A stretch of DNA of 64,000 nt from Stenotrophomonas sp. UBA2302 (GCA_002345545.1 DDVW01000003.1:31072-95071), one strand, 5' to 3'; positions 55,081 through 63,910 are shown, counted from the stretch's first letter. Program-made: numbers and translations. Notes: generated from the sequence alone by a model not told the origin.

Positions 55081-55823
55081 GCGCAGCCGGACAGGAACTG
55101 CAGGCGCTGCTGCAACAGCTGCCCGACAATCCGGCGGCGGTCGTGGCGGAACTGCAGCGGCGCGCGCAGGATGGTGACGTGCTGGCGCAGTTCGTGCTCG
55201 GCCAGGCCTGCATGGAAGGCCGCGCCTGCCAGGTCGACACCGACGCCGGCATGGCGTGGTTCGAACGTGCCGCCAACGGCGGTCTGCCGCTGGCGATGAA
55301 CCTGCTCGGACGCTGCCATGAGCTGGGCCAGGGCACGCCGGTGAACCTCGAACTGGCCGCGGTCTGGTACCGGCAGGCAGCGGACAACGGGCTGGACTGG
55401 GGCATGTACAACCTCGCCAACCTGTTGGCCACCGGCCGTGGCGTCGGCAAGGACGAGGCCGCCGCGTACGCGCTGTACCGGCGTGCGGCTGAAGGTGGAC
55501 ATGCCAAGTCGATGAATCTGGTCGGCCGCTGCCTGGAGGATGGCATCGGCGTGGTCGCCGATCCGGGCGCCGCTCCGGACTGGTACCGGCGCTCGGCCGA
55601 AGCCGGTGATTTCCGCGGCCAAGCCAGCCACGCCTCGCTGCTGCTGGCCGCAGGCCGGATCGAGGACGCCGCACAGTGGCTGCGCAGGGCGCTGGCGCAC
55701 GGCAGTCCGGCGTTTCTGGCGCAGATCCGGCCGCAGCTGGCGGCCTCGCCACATCCGCGGATACGGGCACTCGTCACAGATCAGATCGCCCTTTACTGTC
55801 GAGATCAATTCTCATTTGCATAA
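55077..55823 (+). CDS. Sel1-repeat (TPR-like) protein
   Basis: A protein of about 248 residues with Sel1-like repeats: [28 protein letters not shown] units ([54 protein letters not shown]). The start is taken as the GTG at 55077, which overlaps the piuC stop (GTGA); an ATG four codons earlier (55065) also works. A Sel1 gene behind piuA-piuC is also known in Pseudomonas, which supports a functional link. The last codons overlap a Fur-like half site. Confidence 0.82.
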   Translation: MSAAGQELQALLQQLPDNPAAVVAELQRRAQDGDVLAQFVLGQACMEGRACQVDTDAGMAWFERAANGGLPLAMNLLGRCHELGQGTPVNLELAAVWYRQAADNGLDWGMYNLANLLATGRGVGKDEAAAYALYRRAAEGGHAKSMNLVGRCLEDGIGVVADPGAAPDWYRRSAEAGDFRGQASHASLLLAAGRIEDAAQWLRRALAHGSPAFLAQIRPQLAASPHPRIRALVTDQIALYCRDQFSFA

Positions 55824-55845
55824 GCAAACGAATCCCATCTACAAT
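55816..55845 (+). promoter_or_regulatory. Fur-box-like promoter 2
   Basis: TTGCAT (55816-55821), 18-base spacer, TACAAT (55840-55845). Just before and over the -35 lies ATTCTCA (55808-55814), the right half of a Fur site (9 of 14 arm matches for 55800-55814). The -10 overlaps an ATG at 55844, so that ATG cannot be the translated start of the downstream frame. Confidence 0.55.
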
Positions 55846-55897
55846 GCTGCCGCGCAACACCCATCCGGCGCGCCCGCCAGACCATCAAGGGATTCAC

Positions 55898-56305
55898 GTG
55901 CAACATCCGCAACGCCCACAGCACCCGCTTACCGCGACGCACGCAGCCATCGCCGTACAGGTGATGCTGCTGGGCCTGCTGCTTCTGTTCGCGCTGCCGA
56001 CCCCGTTGTGGCAGGACGGCGCGCAGGCAACCACGTCCGCCCCTGTGGGCATCAGCACTTCGGCAACCGGCACCGACCTGCCCGGCGACGGGAATTCCCT
56101 GGCGCAAGAAAATCCCGCCACGCTGCGCCGGGTTGCCAAGCTGCGCGTCACTCCCGCAGCCTCCGCAAAACCGGCTGACCCGCTGCTGGTTTCCCGGCTG
56201 CCGGCCTCCCCGGCCAACGCGCGAGTCCCGGCCGCGACCAGCGATATCGCCCGCCCGGCACCCGGCCGGCGACAGCAACGCGGACAGGCGCCGCCACTCG
56301 GCTAA
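55898..56305 (+). CDS. Small anchored protein upstream of the second TonB receptor
   Basis: A possible 135-residue protein beginning at the GTG at 55898. One hydrophobic segment (HAAIAVQVMLLGLLLLFALP) is followed by an Ala/Pro/Ser/Thr-rich tail with basic residues. No family was recognised. An in-frame ATG at 55844 lies inside the -10 of the promoter and is excluded. It occupies the same place as the 51482 protein: after a Fur-like promoter and before a receptor gene, with the same overall architecture. Confidence 0.5.
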   Translation: MQHPQRPQHPLTATHAAIAVQVMLLGLLLLFALPTPLWQDGAQATTSAPVGISTSATGTDLPGDGNSLAQENPATLRRVAKLRVTPAASAKPADPLLVSRLPASPANARVPAATSDIARPAPGRRQQRGQAPPLG

Positions 56306-56428
56306 GCCAGGTCCGGTCCACCGCCGGATCAACCCGCACGCCTTACCCCTTTCCGTCGCAGCCCCCACACGCATTTCCGCCTGTGGCGCGGCGCGCACCT
56401 CCCGCATTCCGAAATCCGAGGTAATCCC

Positions 56429-58846
56429 ATGGCCCTGCGCCATCGCCGTTCCCTGTCCGCTTCCCGCCACCTGCTCGGCCTCGCCGTGCTCGCCGCCCTC
56501 AGTGCCACCGCACAGGCCAACGGCAACGGGGCACCCACCACGCTGGACAAGGTGGTCGTCACCGCCACCGGTTTCGAGCAGAAGATCGCCGAAGCCCCGG
56601 CCAGCATCAGCCTGATCTCGCGCGAGGAACTGGCCCAGCGTCCCTATACCAGCCTGATCGACGCGCTGCGCGACGTGGAAGGCATCGACGTGGGCATGGA
56701 AACCACCGACAAGAACGGCCGCGCCACCCTCTCCATGCGCGGCATGCCCTCGGAATACACGCTGGTGCTGATCGACGGCCGCCGCCAGAGCAACGTCGGC
56801 AGCCTGTATCCGAACAACTTCGGTGGCGGCCAGTTCGCCTACCTGCCGCCGCTGGATGCGATCGAGCGCATCGAAGTGGTGCGCGGCCCGATGTCCACGC
56901 TGTACGGCTCCGACGCGATGGGCGGGGTGATCAACATCATCACCCGTCGCAACAAGGACCACTGGCAAGGCTCGATCACCCAGAGTTTCACCGTGCAGCA
57001 GGAAAAGGAGTTCGGCGACGCCCGCACCACCGACCTGTACCTGACCGGGCCGCTGCTCAAGGACACGCTGGGCGTGGCCATCCGCGGCAGCTACTACGAT
57101 GCCGACGAATCGATGCCCGAGTGGGACCCGCTGCCGCTGCCGGATGGCTCGATGTGGGAGCGCAGCCTGGGCTTTGGCGGTGGTGGCAAGGCGGTGGCCA
57201 ACACCAACTGGAACACCGGCATCCGCCTGAACCTGACCGCCTTCGAGAACAACGAATTCTGGCTGGACTACGACGCCTCGCGGCAGAAGTACGACAACCG
57301 CAAAGGCCAGACCGGCACCCTGGACAGCCTGGAAAGCCTGTGGCGCAGCGGCAACGCGACCATCCCCGATCCCGATGGCAGCGGCACCCTCACCCGCCGC
57401 GTGGTGCAGCCGCGCGTAGGCTACACCGCCTGGCAGCGCTACGAGCGTGACCAGCTGGCGCTGACCCATCAGGGCCGCTACGAGTTCGGCACCTGGCAGA
57501 CCAGCCTGACCCGCCACACCACCAGCAACCTGGGCCGCTCGCTGCCGCTGACGCTGGACGAGCGCGCGCAATTGCAGGGACTGTGGAACGACGTGTGCGC
57601 ACGTCGCGGCCAGGCCGCCCACTGCAACATGACCTCCGGCAACCTGGGCGTGCTCAACGCCGACGAACTGGCGCGCCTGTCCACCTTCCTGCCACGCCCG
57701 CAACGCACGATGGAGCTGGACGGCTATGTGCTGGACAGCAAGCTGGACATGTCGCTGGGCGACCACCAGCTCACCATCGGCGGCCAGTACAACGACACCG
57801 ACATGACCGACGGCGTGTTCGGCATGGATGGCGGCGGCTACCGTGACAACGTCAAGCAGAAGCACCGCATGTGGTCGGTGTTCGCCGAGGACAACTGGGC
57901 GCTGACCGACACCCTGACCGCCACGCTGGGTGTGCGTTACGACGACCACAACATCTTCGGCAGCCACACCAGCCCGCGCGCCTACCTCGTGTGGGAGGCC
58001 AACGACGCCTGGACGATCAAGGGCGGCATCAGCACCGGCTACAAGACCCCGCGCCCGGACCAGTTGTTCCCCGGCGTGGTCGGTTTCGGCGGCCAGGGCG
58101 TGCTGCCGCTGGTCGGCTCGCCGCACCTCAAGCCGGAAACCAGCACCAACTATGAAGTGGCCGCCTATTACGAAGGCCAGCGCTGGAACGTCAACGCCAC
58201 CGCGTTCTTCAACAAGTTCGACGACAAGATCGCCAGCGGCGGCGTCTTCGCCAACTGCGAAGTGGCACCGGCCGATGGCAGCTACTGCGTGGACGTCGGC
58301 CCCGGTTGGGCGGCGCTGGGCTACAGCACCTTCAGCCAGAGCGTGAACATCGACAAGGCCGAGACCCGTGGCGTCGAACTGGCCGGCCAGGTCGACCTAC
58401 TGGACAGGCTGCAGCTGCGCGGCAACTACACCTTCACCAAGAGCGAGCAGACCAGCGGCGCTACCCGTGGCCAGCCGATCGCAGGCAACCCGGCCAAGCA
58501 CATGGCCAACGCCAACCTGACCTGGCAGGCCAACGACCGCATCAGCCTGAGCCTGATCGGCGAAGGCCGCTACGACCGCTACCGCGACACGCTGGTCTCC
58601 AATGTCGGCGGCATCAGCAGCTCGACCGTGCGCTACTACGAGGACTACACCACCTTCCACCTCGGTGCCAGCTGGAAGGCGAACGACTGGCTCACCGTCA
58701 ACGGCCGCATCAACAACCTGTTCGACAAGGACTTCGTCGCGCAGTCCTGCGTGCTGTCCTCCGACACCGAGTACAGCTGCGTGGACGACTACGCGGTGAA
58801 GGAACAGCGCCGCAGCTTCTGGGTGTCCTTCAACGCCCGTTTCTGA
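56429..58846 (+). CDS. TonB-dependent siderophore receptor, FepA/CirA-like
   Basis: An 805-residue outer-membrane receptor with signal peptide (HLLGLAVLAALSATAQA) and plug domain (VVVTATGFEQKIAEAPASI, IEVVRGPMSTLYGSDAMGGVINII, read in part). A large barrel ends in SFNARF. The plug motif LYGSDAMGGVINI and the loop content fit ferric-enterobactin/catecholate receptors; the exact ligand is unknown. A strong terminator follows. It is 124 bases downstream of the small anchored protein and probably co-transcribed with it. Confidence 0.93.
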   Translation: MALRHRRSLSASRHLLGLAVLAALSATAQANGNGAPTTLDKVVVTATGFEQKIAEAPASISLISREELAQRPYTSLIDALRDVEGIDVGMETTDKNGRATLSMRGMPSEYTLVLIDGRRQSNVGSLYPNNFGGGQFAYLPPLDAIERIEVVRGPMSTLYGSDAMGGVINIITRRNKDHWQGSITQSFTVQQEKEFGDARTTDLYLTGPLLKDTLGVAIRGSYYDADESMPEWDPLPLPDGSMWERSLGFGGGGKAVANTNWNTGIRLNLTAFENNEFWLDYDASRQKYDNRKGQTGTLDSLESLWRSGNATIPDPDGSGTLTRRVVQPRVGYTAWQRYERDQLALTHQGRYEFGTWQTSLTRHTTSNLGRSLPLTLDERAQLQGLWNDVCARRGQAAHCNMTSGNLGVLNADELARLSTFLPRPQRTMELDGYVLDSKLDMSLGDHQLTIGGQYNDTDMTDGVFGMDGGGYRDNVKQKHRMWSVFAEDNWALTDTLTATLGVRYDDHNIFGSHTSPRAYLVWEANDAWTIKGGISTGYKTPRPDQLFPGVVGFGGQGVLPLVGSPHLKPETSTNYEVAAYYEGQRWNVNATAFFNKFDDKIASGGVFANCEVAPADGSYCVDVGPGWAALGYSTFSQSVNIDKAETRGVELAGQVDLLDRLQLRGNYTFTKSEQTSGATRGQPIAGNPAKHMANANLTWQANDRISLSLIGEGRYDRYRDTLVSNVGGISSSTVRYYEDYTTFHLGASWKANDWLTVNGRINNLFDKDFVAQSCVLSSDTEYSCVDDYAVKEQRRSFWVSFNARF

Positions 58847-58866
58847 GGCGGTTGCTGCACTCAGGC

Positions 58867-58893
58867 AAAAGCCCGCCCCCGAGGCGGGCTTTT
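58867..58893 (+). terminator. Terminator of the second TonB receptor gene
   Basis: AAAAGCCCGCC-CCCGA-GGCGGGCTTTT, an 11-bp stem with T-tract, 20 bases past the stop codon. Confidence 0.92.
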
Positions 58894-59131
58894 GCGTTTT
58901 GCGTCCCGCTACAGGCACCACCGCCGGCAACCTGCGCAGCCCCGGTCGCCCCCCGGCCCAATTCCCGTATGAGCAGTCCTTCGCGCCAATCACGGCTTCC
59001 AGTCATTGTTGCCGGCTGCCATGGAAGCTGCTGGAGAAGCCCCGCTGCAGCGCTGTGCAGGCGCGCGTTGCGACTGCCACAGGCCGCTGCGAAATAAGCG
59101 TCCCGCAGTGTCATATGCGGAAAGATACAAA

Positions 59132-59160
59132 TTGCGAATCATTCTCATTCATGGTGTAAT
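59132..59160 (+). promoter_or_regulatory. Fur-box promoter 3, driving the PepSY-ApbE operon
   Basis: TTGCGA (59132-59137), 17-base spacer, TGTAAT (59155-59160). A Fur site at 59133-59147 reads TGCGAATCATTCTCA, matching 11 of 14 arm bases of TGATAATnATTATCA, the best match in the window. It overlaps the -35 and spacer. Iron repression of the five downstream genes is therefore likely. Confidence 0.7.
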
Positions 59161-59191
59161 TCGGGCTTCCTGATCACCGCCACCCCACCAC

Positions 59192-59836
59192 TTGTCTTCC
59201 GAACGCGCCTCCGCCAACGCCGTGCAGCAACAGGCCAACCGTGGCTTCTGGTTGCGCACCTTGCACCAGTGGCACTGGATCAGTTCGGCGGTATGCCTGA
59301 TCGGCATGCTGCTGTTCTCCCTCACCGGCATCACCTTGAACCACGCGTCCAGGATCGAAGCCACGCCGCAGGTGCACAACCACAAGCTCGAACTGTCCAC
59401 GCCGCTGCTACAGGCGCTGGGCACGCGCAAGGAAGGCAACGCGCCGCTGCCGGGGAAAGTGGCCGACTGGCTGTCGCACGAGCTGGATGTCTCCATCGGC
59501 AAGCGCCAGGCCGAGTGGTCGCCGGAAGAGATCTATCTGTCCATGCCCGGCCCCGGCAGCGATGCGTGGCTGAGCATCGATCGCGAAACCGGTGCGGTGG
59601 AGTTCGAGAAGACCCGTCGCGGCTGGATCTCGTATTTCAACGATCTGCACAAGGGGCGAAACGCCGGTCCGGGCTGGGGCTGGTTCCTCGACCTGTTCGC
59701 GGTGGCCTGCCTGGTGTTCTGCATTACCGGCCTGTTCCTGCTGCATCTGCATGCGCGGCAGCGGCGCATGACCTGGCCGCTGGTCGGTCTGGGCCTGCTG
59801 ATTCCGCTGCTGATCGCCCTGCTGCTGATCCATTGA
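59192..59836 (+). CDS. PepSY-domain inner-membrane protein (putative electron carrier)
   Basis: A 214-residue protein of the PepSY_TM_like type. It begins at TTG 59192 (GTG at 59222 is an alternative). A membrane helix at about 30-50 ([23 protein letters not shown], read in part) is followed by a periplasmic PepSY part and two helices near 165-185 and 195-213. His residues in LHQWHWI, LNHA, DLHKGR and LHLHARQR could bind heme, as in the pyoverdine reductase component FpvG. First gene of a five-gene operon. Confidence 0.85.
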   Translation: MSSERASANAVQQQANRGFWLRTLHQWHWISSAVCLIGMLLFSLTGITLNHASRIEATPQVHNHKLELSTPLLQALGTRKEGNAPLPGKVADWLSHELDVSIGKRQAEWSPEEIYLSMPGPGSDAWLSIDRETGAVEFEKTRRGWISYFNDLHKGRNAGPGWGWFLDLFAVACLVFCITGLFLLHLHARQRRMTWPLVGLGLLIPLLIALLLIH

Positions 59837-59901
59837 CCCCGTTTTTTATCGAAGTTTCTGATCGAAGTTTTCATGAACGCTTTCCTCCCCGGAGTCGCAC
59901 C

Positions 59902-60423
59902 ATGCGCGTCACCCTGACCATCGCCCTGAGCGGCCTGATCGCCACTGCTCCTGCCGCCTACGCCGCCAGCCTCGACGTCAATGTCGAAGTGCCCAAGCTC
60001 AACGTGGCCGAATACCACCGTCCGTATGTGGCTGTGTGGATCGAAGGTGCGGACCAGAAGGTCGCCGCCAATCTGTCGGTCTGGTACCAGCTCAAGGACA
60101 CCGCCGAAGGCCATGGCACCAAGTGGTTGCCGGACCTGCGCCAGTGGTGGCGCAAGAGTGGCCGCACCTTGCAGGTGCCGGTGGACGGTGTGACCGGCCC
60201 GACCCGTCCGGTCGGCAAGCACCCGCTCAGCTTCAATGATCGTCAGCCGCAGCTGCGTGACCTGCCCGCCGGCCAGTACACGCTGGTGGTGGAAGCCGCG
60301 CGCGAAGTCGGCGGCCGCGAACTGGTCAAGATTCCCTTCAGCTGGCCGGCACGCAGCGCGCAGAACGGTCGTGCCCAGGGCACCTCCGAGCTGGGCACCG
60401 TCACCCTCGCCGTCAAACCCTGA
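59902..60423 (+). CDS. Exported DUF2271 protein with a flavinylation-like motif
   Basis: A 173-residue periplasmic protein with signal peptide (TIALSGLIATAPAAYA) and the DUF2271 fold (PYVAVWIEGADQKVAANLSVW, read in part). Residues 95-101 are DGVTGPT, close to the Dxx(S/T)GAT sequence where ApbE attaches FMN to the last Thr (here Thr101). Together with ApbE two genes downstream this suggests a covalently flavinylated electron carrier. Distance to the PepSY gene is 65 bases. Confidence 0.85.
   Translation: MRVTLTIALSGLIATAPAAYAASLDVNVEVPKLNVAEYHRPYVAVWIEGADQKVAANLSVWYQLKDTAEGHGTKWLPDLRQWWRKSGRTLQVPVDGVTGPTRPVGKHPLSFNDRQPQLRDLPAGQYTLVVEAAREVGGRELVKIPFSWPARSAQNGRAQGTSELGTVTLAVKP
60184..60204 (+). 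other. Possible FMN attachment site DGVTGPT
   Basis: Codons 95-101 of the DUF2271 gene. NqrC-, RnfG- and FMN-binding domains use D-x-x-(S/T)-G-A-(T/S). Here Pro replaces Ala, and the final Thr101 is the candidate acceptor. Judged by eye only. Confidence 0.45.
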
Positions 60424-60450
60424 TCCGCCCCACTCCACCGGAGCTATCGA

Positions 60451-61257
60451 ATGAAGCGTTCTCTTCTGCTTGCCGTTGCCATCACCGCTGTTCTCCCGTT
60501 CTCCGCTGCCGCGCACAAGGCCTGGCTGCAGCCGTCGCAGACCGTGATTGCCGGCACCAACCCGTGGATCACCGTGGACGCGGCCGTGTCCAACGACCTG
60601 TTCTACTTCAACCACGTGCCGCTGCGCATCGACAACCTGGTGATCACCGCCCCGGACGGCAGCACCGTGCAGCCGCAGAACGTGGCCACCGGCAAGTACC
60701 GCAGCGTGTTCGACGTCGAACTCACCCAGCAGGGCACCTACCGTCTGGCCAACGTCAACGCCGGGCTGATGGCCAACTGGCAGGAAGACGGCAAGCCCAA
60801 GCGCTGGCGCGGCACCCCGGAGAAGTTCGCCGCCGAAGTGCCGAAGGATGCCAAGGAGCTGAAGGTCTCCGAGACCGCCGGCCGCGTGGAGACCTTCGTC
60901 ACCAACGGCGCGCCGAACGACACCGCGCTCAAGCCGACCGGCAAGGGCATGGAAATGGTCGCCGTCGGCCACCCGAACGATCTGTTCTCCGGTGAGGAAG
61001 CCAAATTCCGCCTGCTGGTGGACGGCAAGCCGGCCGCGGGGCTGGAAGTGGAGATCACCCGCGGCGGCACCCGTTACCGCAACGCGCAGGAAGAAATAAA
61101 AGTCACCACCGACGCCAACGGCGAGTTCGCCGTGACCTGGCCGGAGGCCGGCATGTACTGGCTGGAGACCGGCAGCGAAGACAACAAGACCTCCGTGCCG
61201 CAGGCCAACGTGCGCCGCCTGAGCTACGTGGCCACGCTGGAAGTGCTGCCGCAGTAA
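60451..61257 (+). CDS. Exported DUF4198 protein, possible metal-binding N-terminus
   Basis: A 268-residue periplasmic protein with signal peptide [21 protein letters not shown]. If cut after AAA, the mature protein begins with His22 (HKAWLQPSQ). The DUF4198 pattern AHKAWLQPS...PDGSTVQPQ and a second Ig-like repeat ([20 protein letters not shown]) are present. DUF4198 relatives are linked to nickel, cobalt and iron uptake. It is co-transcribed with the DUF2271 gene (27-base gap) and precedes apbE. Confidence 0.85.
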   Translation: MKRSLLLAVAITAVLPFSAAAHKAWLQPSQTVIAGTNPWITVDAAVSNDLFYFNHVPLRIDNLVITAPDGSTVQPQNVATGKYRSVFDVELTQQGTYRLANVNAGLMANWQEDGKPKRWRGTPEKFAAEVPKDAKELKVSETAGRVETFVTNGAPNDTALKPTGKGMEMVAVGHPNDLFSGEEAKFRLLVDGKPAAGLEVEITRGGTRYRNAQEEIKVTTDANGEFAVTWPEAGMYWLETGSEDNKTSVPQANVRRLSYVATLEVLPQ

Positions 61258-61302
61258 GGACCCACAGGCCCGGCCGCTGCACAGTGCCGGGCCGCTTTCT
61301 CC

Positions 61303-62277
61303 ATGTCTACCGAATCCCACATCGCCGTCCTCGGCGGCCACACCATGGGCACCCGCTGGAGCGTGAAGCTCACCGCCCCGCGCAGCCGCGACCTGCATGC
61401 GTTGCACGCCGGCATCGAAACCGAGCTGGGCCGTGTGGTCGCGCAGATGAGCACCTGGGAGGCCGAGTCGGATATCAGCCGCTACAACCGCGCTGCGGCC
61501 GGCAGCTGGCAGGCCATTCCCGACGACTTCTGGAACGTGCTGGTCGCCGCGCGCGATATCGCCCAGCGCAGCGACGGCGCGTTTGATCCGAGCATCGGGC
61601 CACTGGTCGCGCTGTGGGGCTTTGGCGCGCAGGCCGGTGCGCAGCGGGCGCCCGATGCCGCGCAATTGGCCGAAACCGGCAGCCGCTGTGGCTGGCACAA
61701 GCTGCAGCTGGATGTGTCCAAACACGCCGCACTGCAGCCTGGCGACCTGCAGCTGGACCTGTCGGCCATTGCCAAGGGTTACGGCGTGGATCTGGTCAGC
61801 CGCTGGCTGCGTCGCAGCGGCATTGCAGCGGCGCTGGTGGAAGTGGGCGGCGAGCTGCATGGCTACGGCCGCAAGCCCGACGGCCAGCCGTGGCGCGTGC
61901 TGGTCGAGTCCGCCCCGGAAGAAGACGCTGGCGCCGACTACCCGCCGCGCGTGCTGGCACTGGATGACCTGGCCGTGGCCACCTCCGGCGACCGCTGGCA
62001 TCACTACGAACACGACGGCATCTCCTACAGCCACACTCTGGATCCACGCACGCAGGCGCCGGTGACCCGCGCCGCCGCCGCGGTCACGGTGATCGAGCGC
62101 GAGGCGATGCATGCCGATGCCTGGGCCACCGCGCTGACCGTGATGGGCGCGCGGCAGGGCCTGGCATTCGCCACCGCCAATGGATTGGCTGCACGCTTCG
62201 TCGCACGCGGCGAAAGCGGTCTGGAAGAGTCGATGACCCCGGCCTTCCAGCAGTATCTGGATGCGGACCGGCAATGA
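61303..62277 (+). CDS. apbE: FAD:protein FMN transferase ApbE, without signal peptide
   Basis: A 324-residue ApbE. It shows GGHTMGTRWSVKL at the N-terminus, GAFDPSIGPLV near residue 93, DLSAIAKGYGVDLVSRWL near 150-167, VEVGGELHGYG and SGDRWHHYEHDG with the metal-site residues. It transfers FMN from FAD to Thr of target proteins. In-frame sequence between the upstream stop and this ATG has no start codon, so no export signal can precede it, unlike most ApbE. Its stop and the next ATG overlap by four bases. Confidence 0.95.
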   Translation: MSTESHIAVLGGHTMGTRWSVKLTAPRSRDLHALHAGIETELGRVVAQMSTWEAESDISRYNRAAAGSWQAIPDDFWNVLVAARDIAQRSDGAFDPSIGPLVALWGFGAQAGAQRAPDAAQLAETGSRCGWHKLQLDVSKHAALQPGDLQLDLSAIAKGYGVDLVSRWLRRSGIAAALVEVGGELHGYGRKPDGQPWRVLVESAPEEDAGADYPPRVLALDDLAVATSGDRWHHYEHDGISYSHTLDPRTQAPVTRAAAAVTVIEREAMHADAWATALTVMGARQGLAFATANGLAARFVARGESGLEESMTPAFQQYLDADRQ

Positions 62278-63884
62278 GTTCCAACCGTTCCCCCCGCGCC
62301 CTGCCCGGCAATCTCGCCGTGATCGCCGTACTGGCGACCATCGCTTTCGCGCTGCTGCGCCTGCATCTGGGCGAAAGCTGGTGGCTGGCCGCGCCGCTGC
62401 CCGCGCAGTGGTTCACCGCGCTGGCGGCCGCTGCCATCTATGTCATCGCCTGCGCCGCGTTGTGGTGGCGGGTGCGCCCGTGCAAGGAAGCCGCCAGCAT
62501 TGATGGCCAACCGCCGCTGCTGGTGGTGTGGGCCAGCCAGACCGGTTTCGCCCGGCAGCTGGCCGAACGCAGCGCCGACAGCCTGCGCGCTGCTGGCCAC
62601 ACTGTCCGCCTGCGTGCGCTCGACCAGGTCGATGCGGCCCTGCTCAGCAGCACCCGCACCGCGTTGTTCATCGCCAGCACCACCGGCGAGGGCGATCCGC
62701 CCGACCATGCGCTGGCCTTCCTCAGCCGGGTGATGCCGCAGCCTGCCGCACTGCCGCAGCTGCAGTACGCGGTGCTCGCGCTGGGCGACCGCACTTACGA
62801 TCACTACTGCGCCTTCGGCCACCAGCTCGATGACTGGCTGCGCGAGCACGGCGCGCAGCCGCTGTTGGACCGGGTGGAAGTGGACAACGCCGATCCGGAC
62901 GCGCTGCGCCATTGGCAGCAGCTGCTGGGCCAGCTCGGCGGTGATGTCGCCAATCTGCCGGACTGGAGTGCACCGGACTACCAGCCCTGGCGGCTGCAGC
63001 AACGGCAGGCGCTCAATCCGGGCAGTGTCGGCGGCATCGTGTTCCACCTGAAACTGCAACCCGTGGCCGGGGAACTTCCCGCATGGCAGGCCGGCGATAT
63101 CGCCGAGATCGGCCCACGCCACTCAGCCGACACCGTCGCACAGTGGCTGCAGACCCACGGCTTCGCCGCAACCACGACGCTGGCCGATGGCCGTCTGCTG
63201 CGCGACGTGCTCGCCGCCTCGCATCTGCCCGAACACAGCGGGCGTGGCGATGTCGCCGCGCTGGTCGCCACACTCAAACCGCTTCCGCACCGCGAATACT
63301 CCATCGCCTCGATCCCGGCCGAAGGCTCGCTGCAGCTGCTGCTGCGCCGTCAGCTGCGCGCCGATGGCAGCCCCGGCCTGGCCAGCGGCTGGCTGTGCGA
63401 CTACACCGTGCCCGGCGATCTGATCGACCTGCGCCTGCGCAGCAATCGCAACTTCCATCCGCCGGCGCACGAGAGGCCGCTGATCCTGATCGGCAACGGC
63501 ACCGGGATCGCCGGTCTGCGCACCCACCTGCGCGCCCGCATCGAGGCTGGCGCGCGGCGCAACTGGCTGCTGTTTGGCGAGCGCAACCTCGCCCACGATT
63601 TCCACTTCGGCGATGAACTGCGGCAATGGCAGCGCGAAGGCTGGCTGGAACGGCTGGATACGGTGTTCAGCCGCGACGGCGGGCCGTTCCACTATGTGCA
63701 GGATGCATTGGCCGCACACGCCGATGAGTTGCGCGACTGGGTGGAACAAGGCGCCACGATCCTGGTCTGCGGCAGCCTGCAGGGCATGGCGCCGGCGGTG
63801 GACGCGGTGATCGCCCAGGCGCTGGGCAACGACGCGCATGAAGCCCTGCGTATCGCCGGACGCTATCGCCGCGACGTGTACTGA
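62274..63884 (+). CDS. Membrane-anchored flavodoxin/NADPH reductase (CysJ-like)
   Basis: A 536-residue diflavin reductase. Two membrane helices span about residues 12-30 and 43-65. A flavodoxin domain follows (SQTGFARQLAE at 88-98, STTGEGDPPD at 135-144, LGDRTYDHYCAFG at 170-182). The FAD site is REYSIAS at 340-346, the NADPH site is IGNGTGIAGLR at 406-416 with LVCGSLQGM later, and the C-terminus is YRRDVY. It would draw electrons from cytosolic NADPH and pass them through FAD and FMN to the membrane partner. It ends the operon. Confidence 0.93.
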   Translation: MSSNRSPRALPGNLAVIAVLATIAFALLRLHLGESWWLAAPLPAQWFTALAAAAIYVIACAALWWRVRPCKEAASIDGQPPLLVVWASQTGFARQLAERSADSLRAAGHTVRLRALDQVDAALLSSTRTALFIASTTGEGDPPDHALAFLSRVMPQPAALPQLQYAVLALGDRTYDHYCAFGHQLDDWLREHGAQPLLDRVEVDNADPDALRHWQQLLGQLGGDVANLPDWSAPDYQPWRLQQRQALNPGSVGGIVFHLKLQPVAGELPAWQAGDIAEIGPRHSADTVAQWLQTHGFAATTTLADGRLLRDVLAASHLPEHSGRGDVAALVATLKPLPHREYSIASIPAEGSLQLLLRRQLRADGSPGLASGWLCDYTVPGDLIDLRLRSNRNFHPPAHERPLILIGNGTGIAGLRTHLRARIEAGARRNWLLFGERNLAHDFHFGDELRQWQREGWLERLDTVFSRDGGPFHYVQDALAAHADELRDWVEQGATILVCGSLQGMAPAVDAVIAQALGNDAHEALRIAGRYRRDVY

Positions 63885-63910
63885 CAGCCAGGAACGAGGG
63901 GAGAGCAACG

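Noticed and set aside
55844..55846. ATG as start of the small protein at 55.9 kb
   Set aside because: It overlaps the TACAAT -10 element, so it would lie upstream of the transcript; the GTG at 55898 is used instead.
59533..62274. 913-codon open frame on the minus strand
   Set aside because: Antisense to the PepSY-DUF2271-DUF4198-ApbE operon, whose genes have family motifs and signal peptides.
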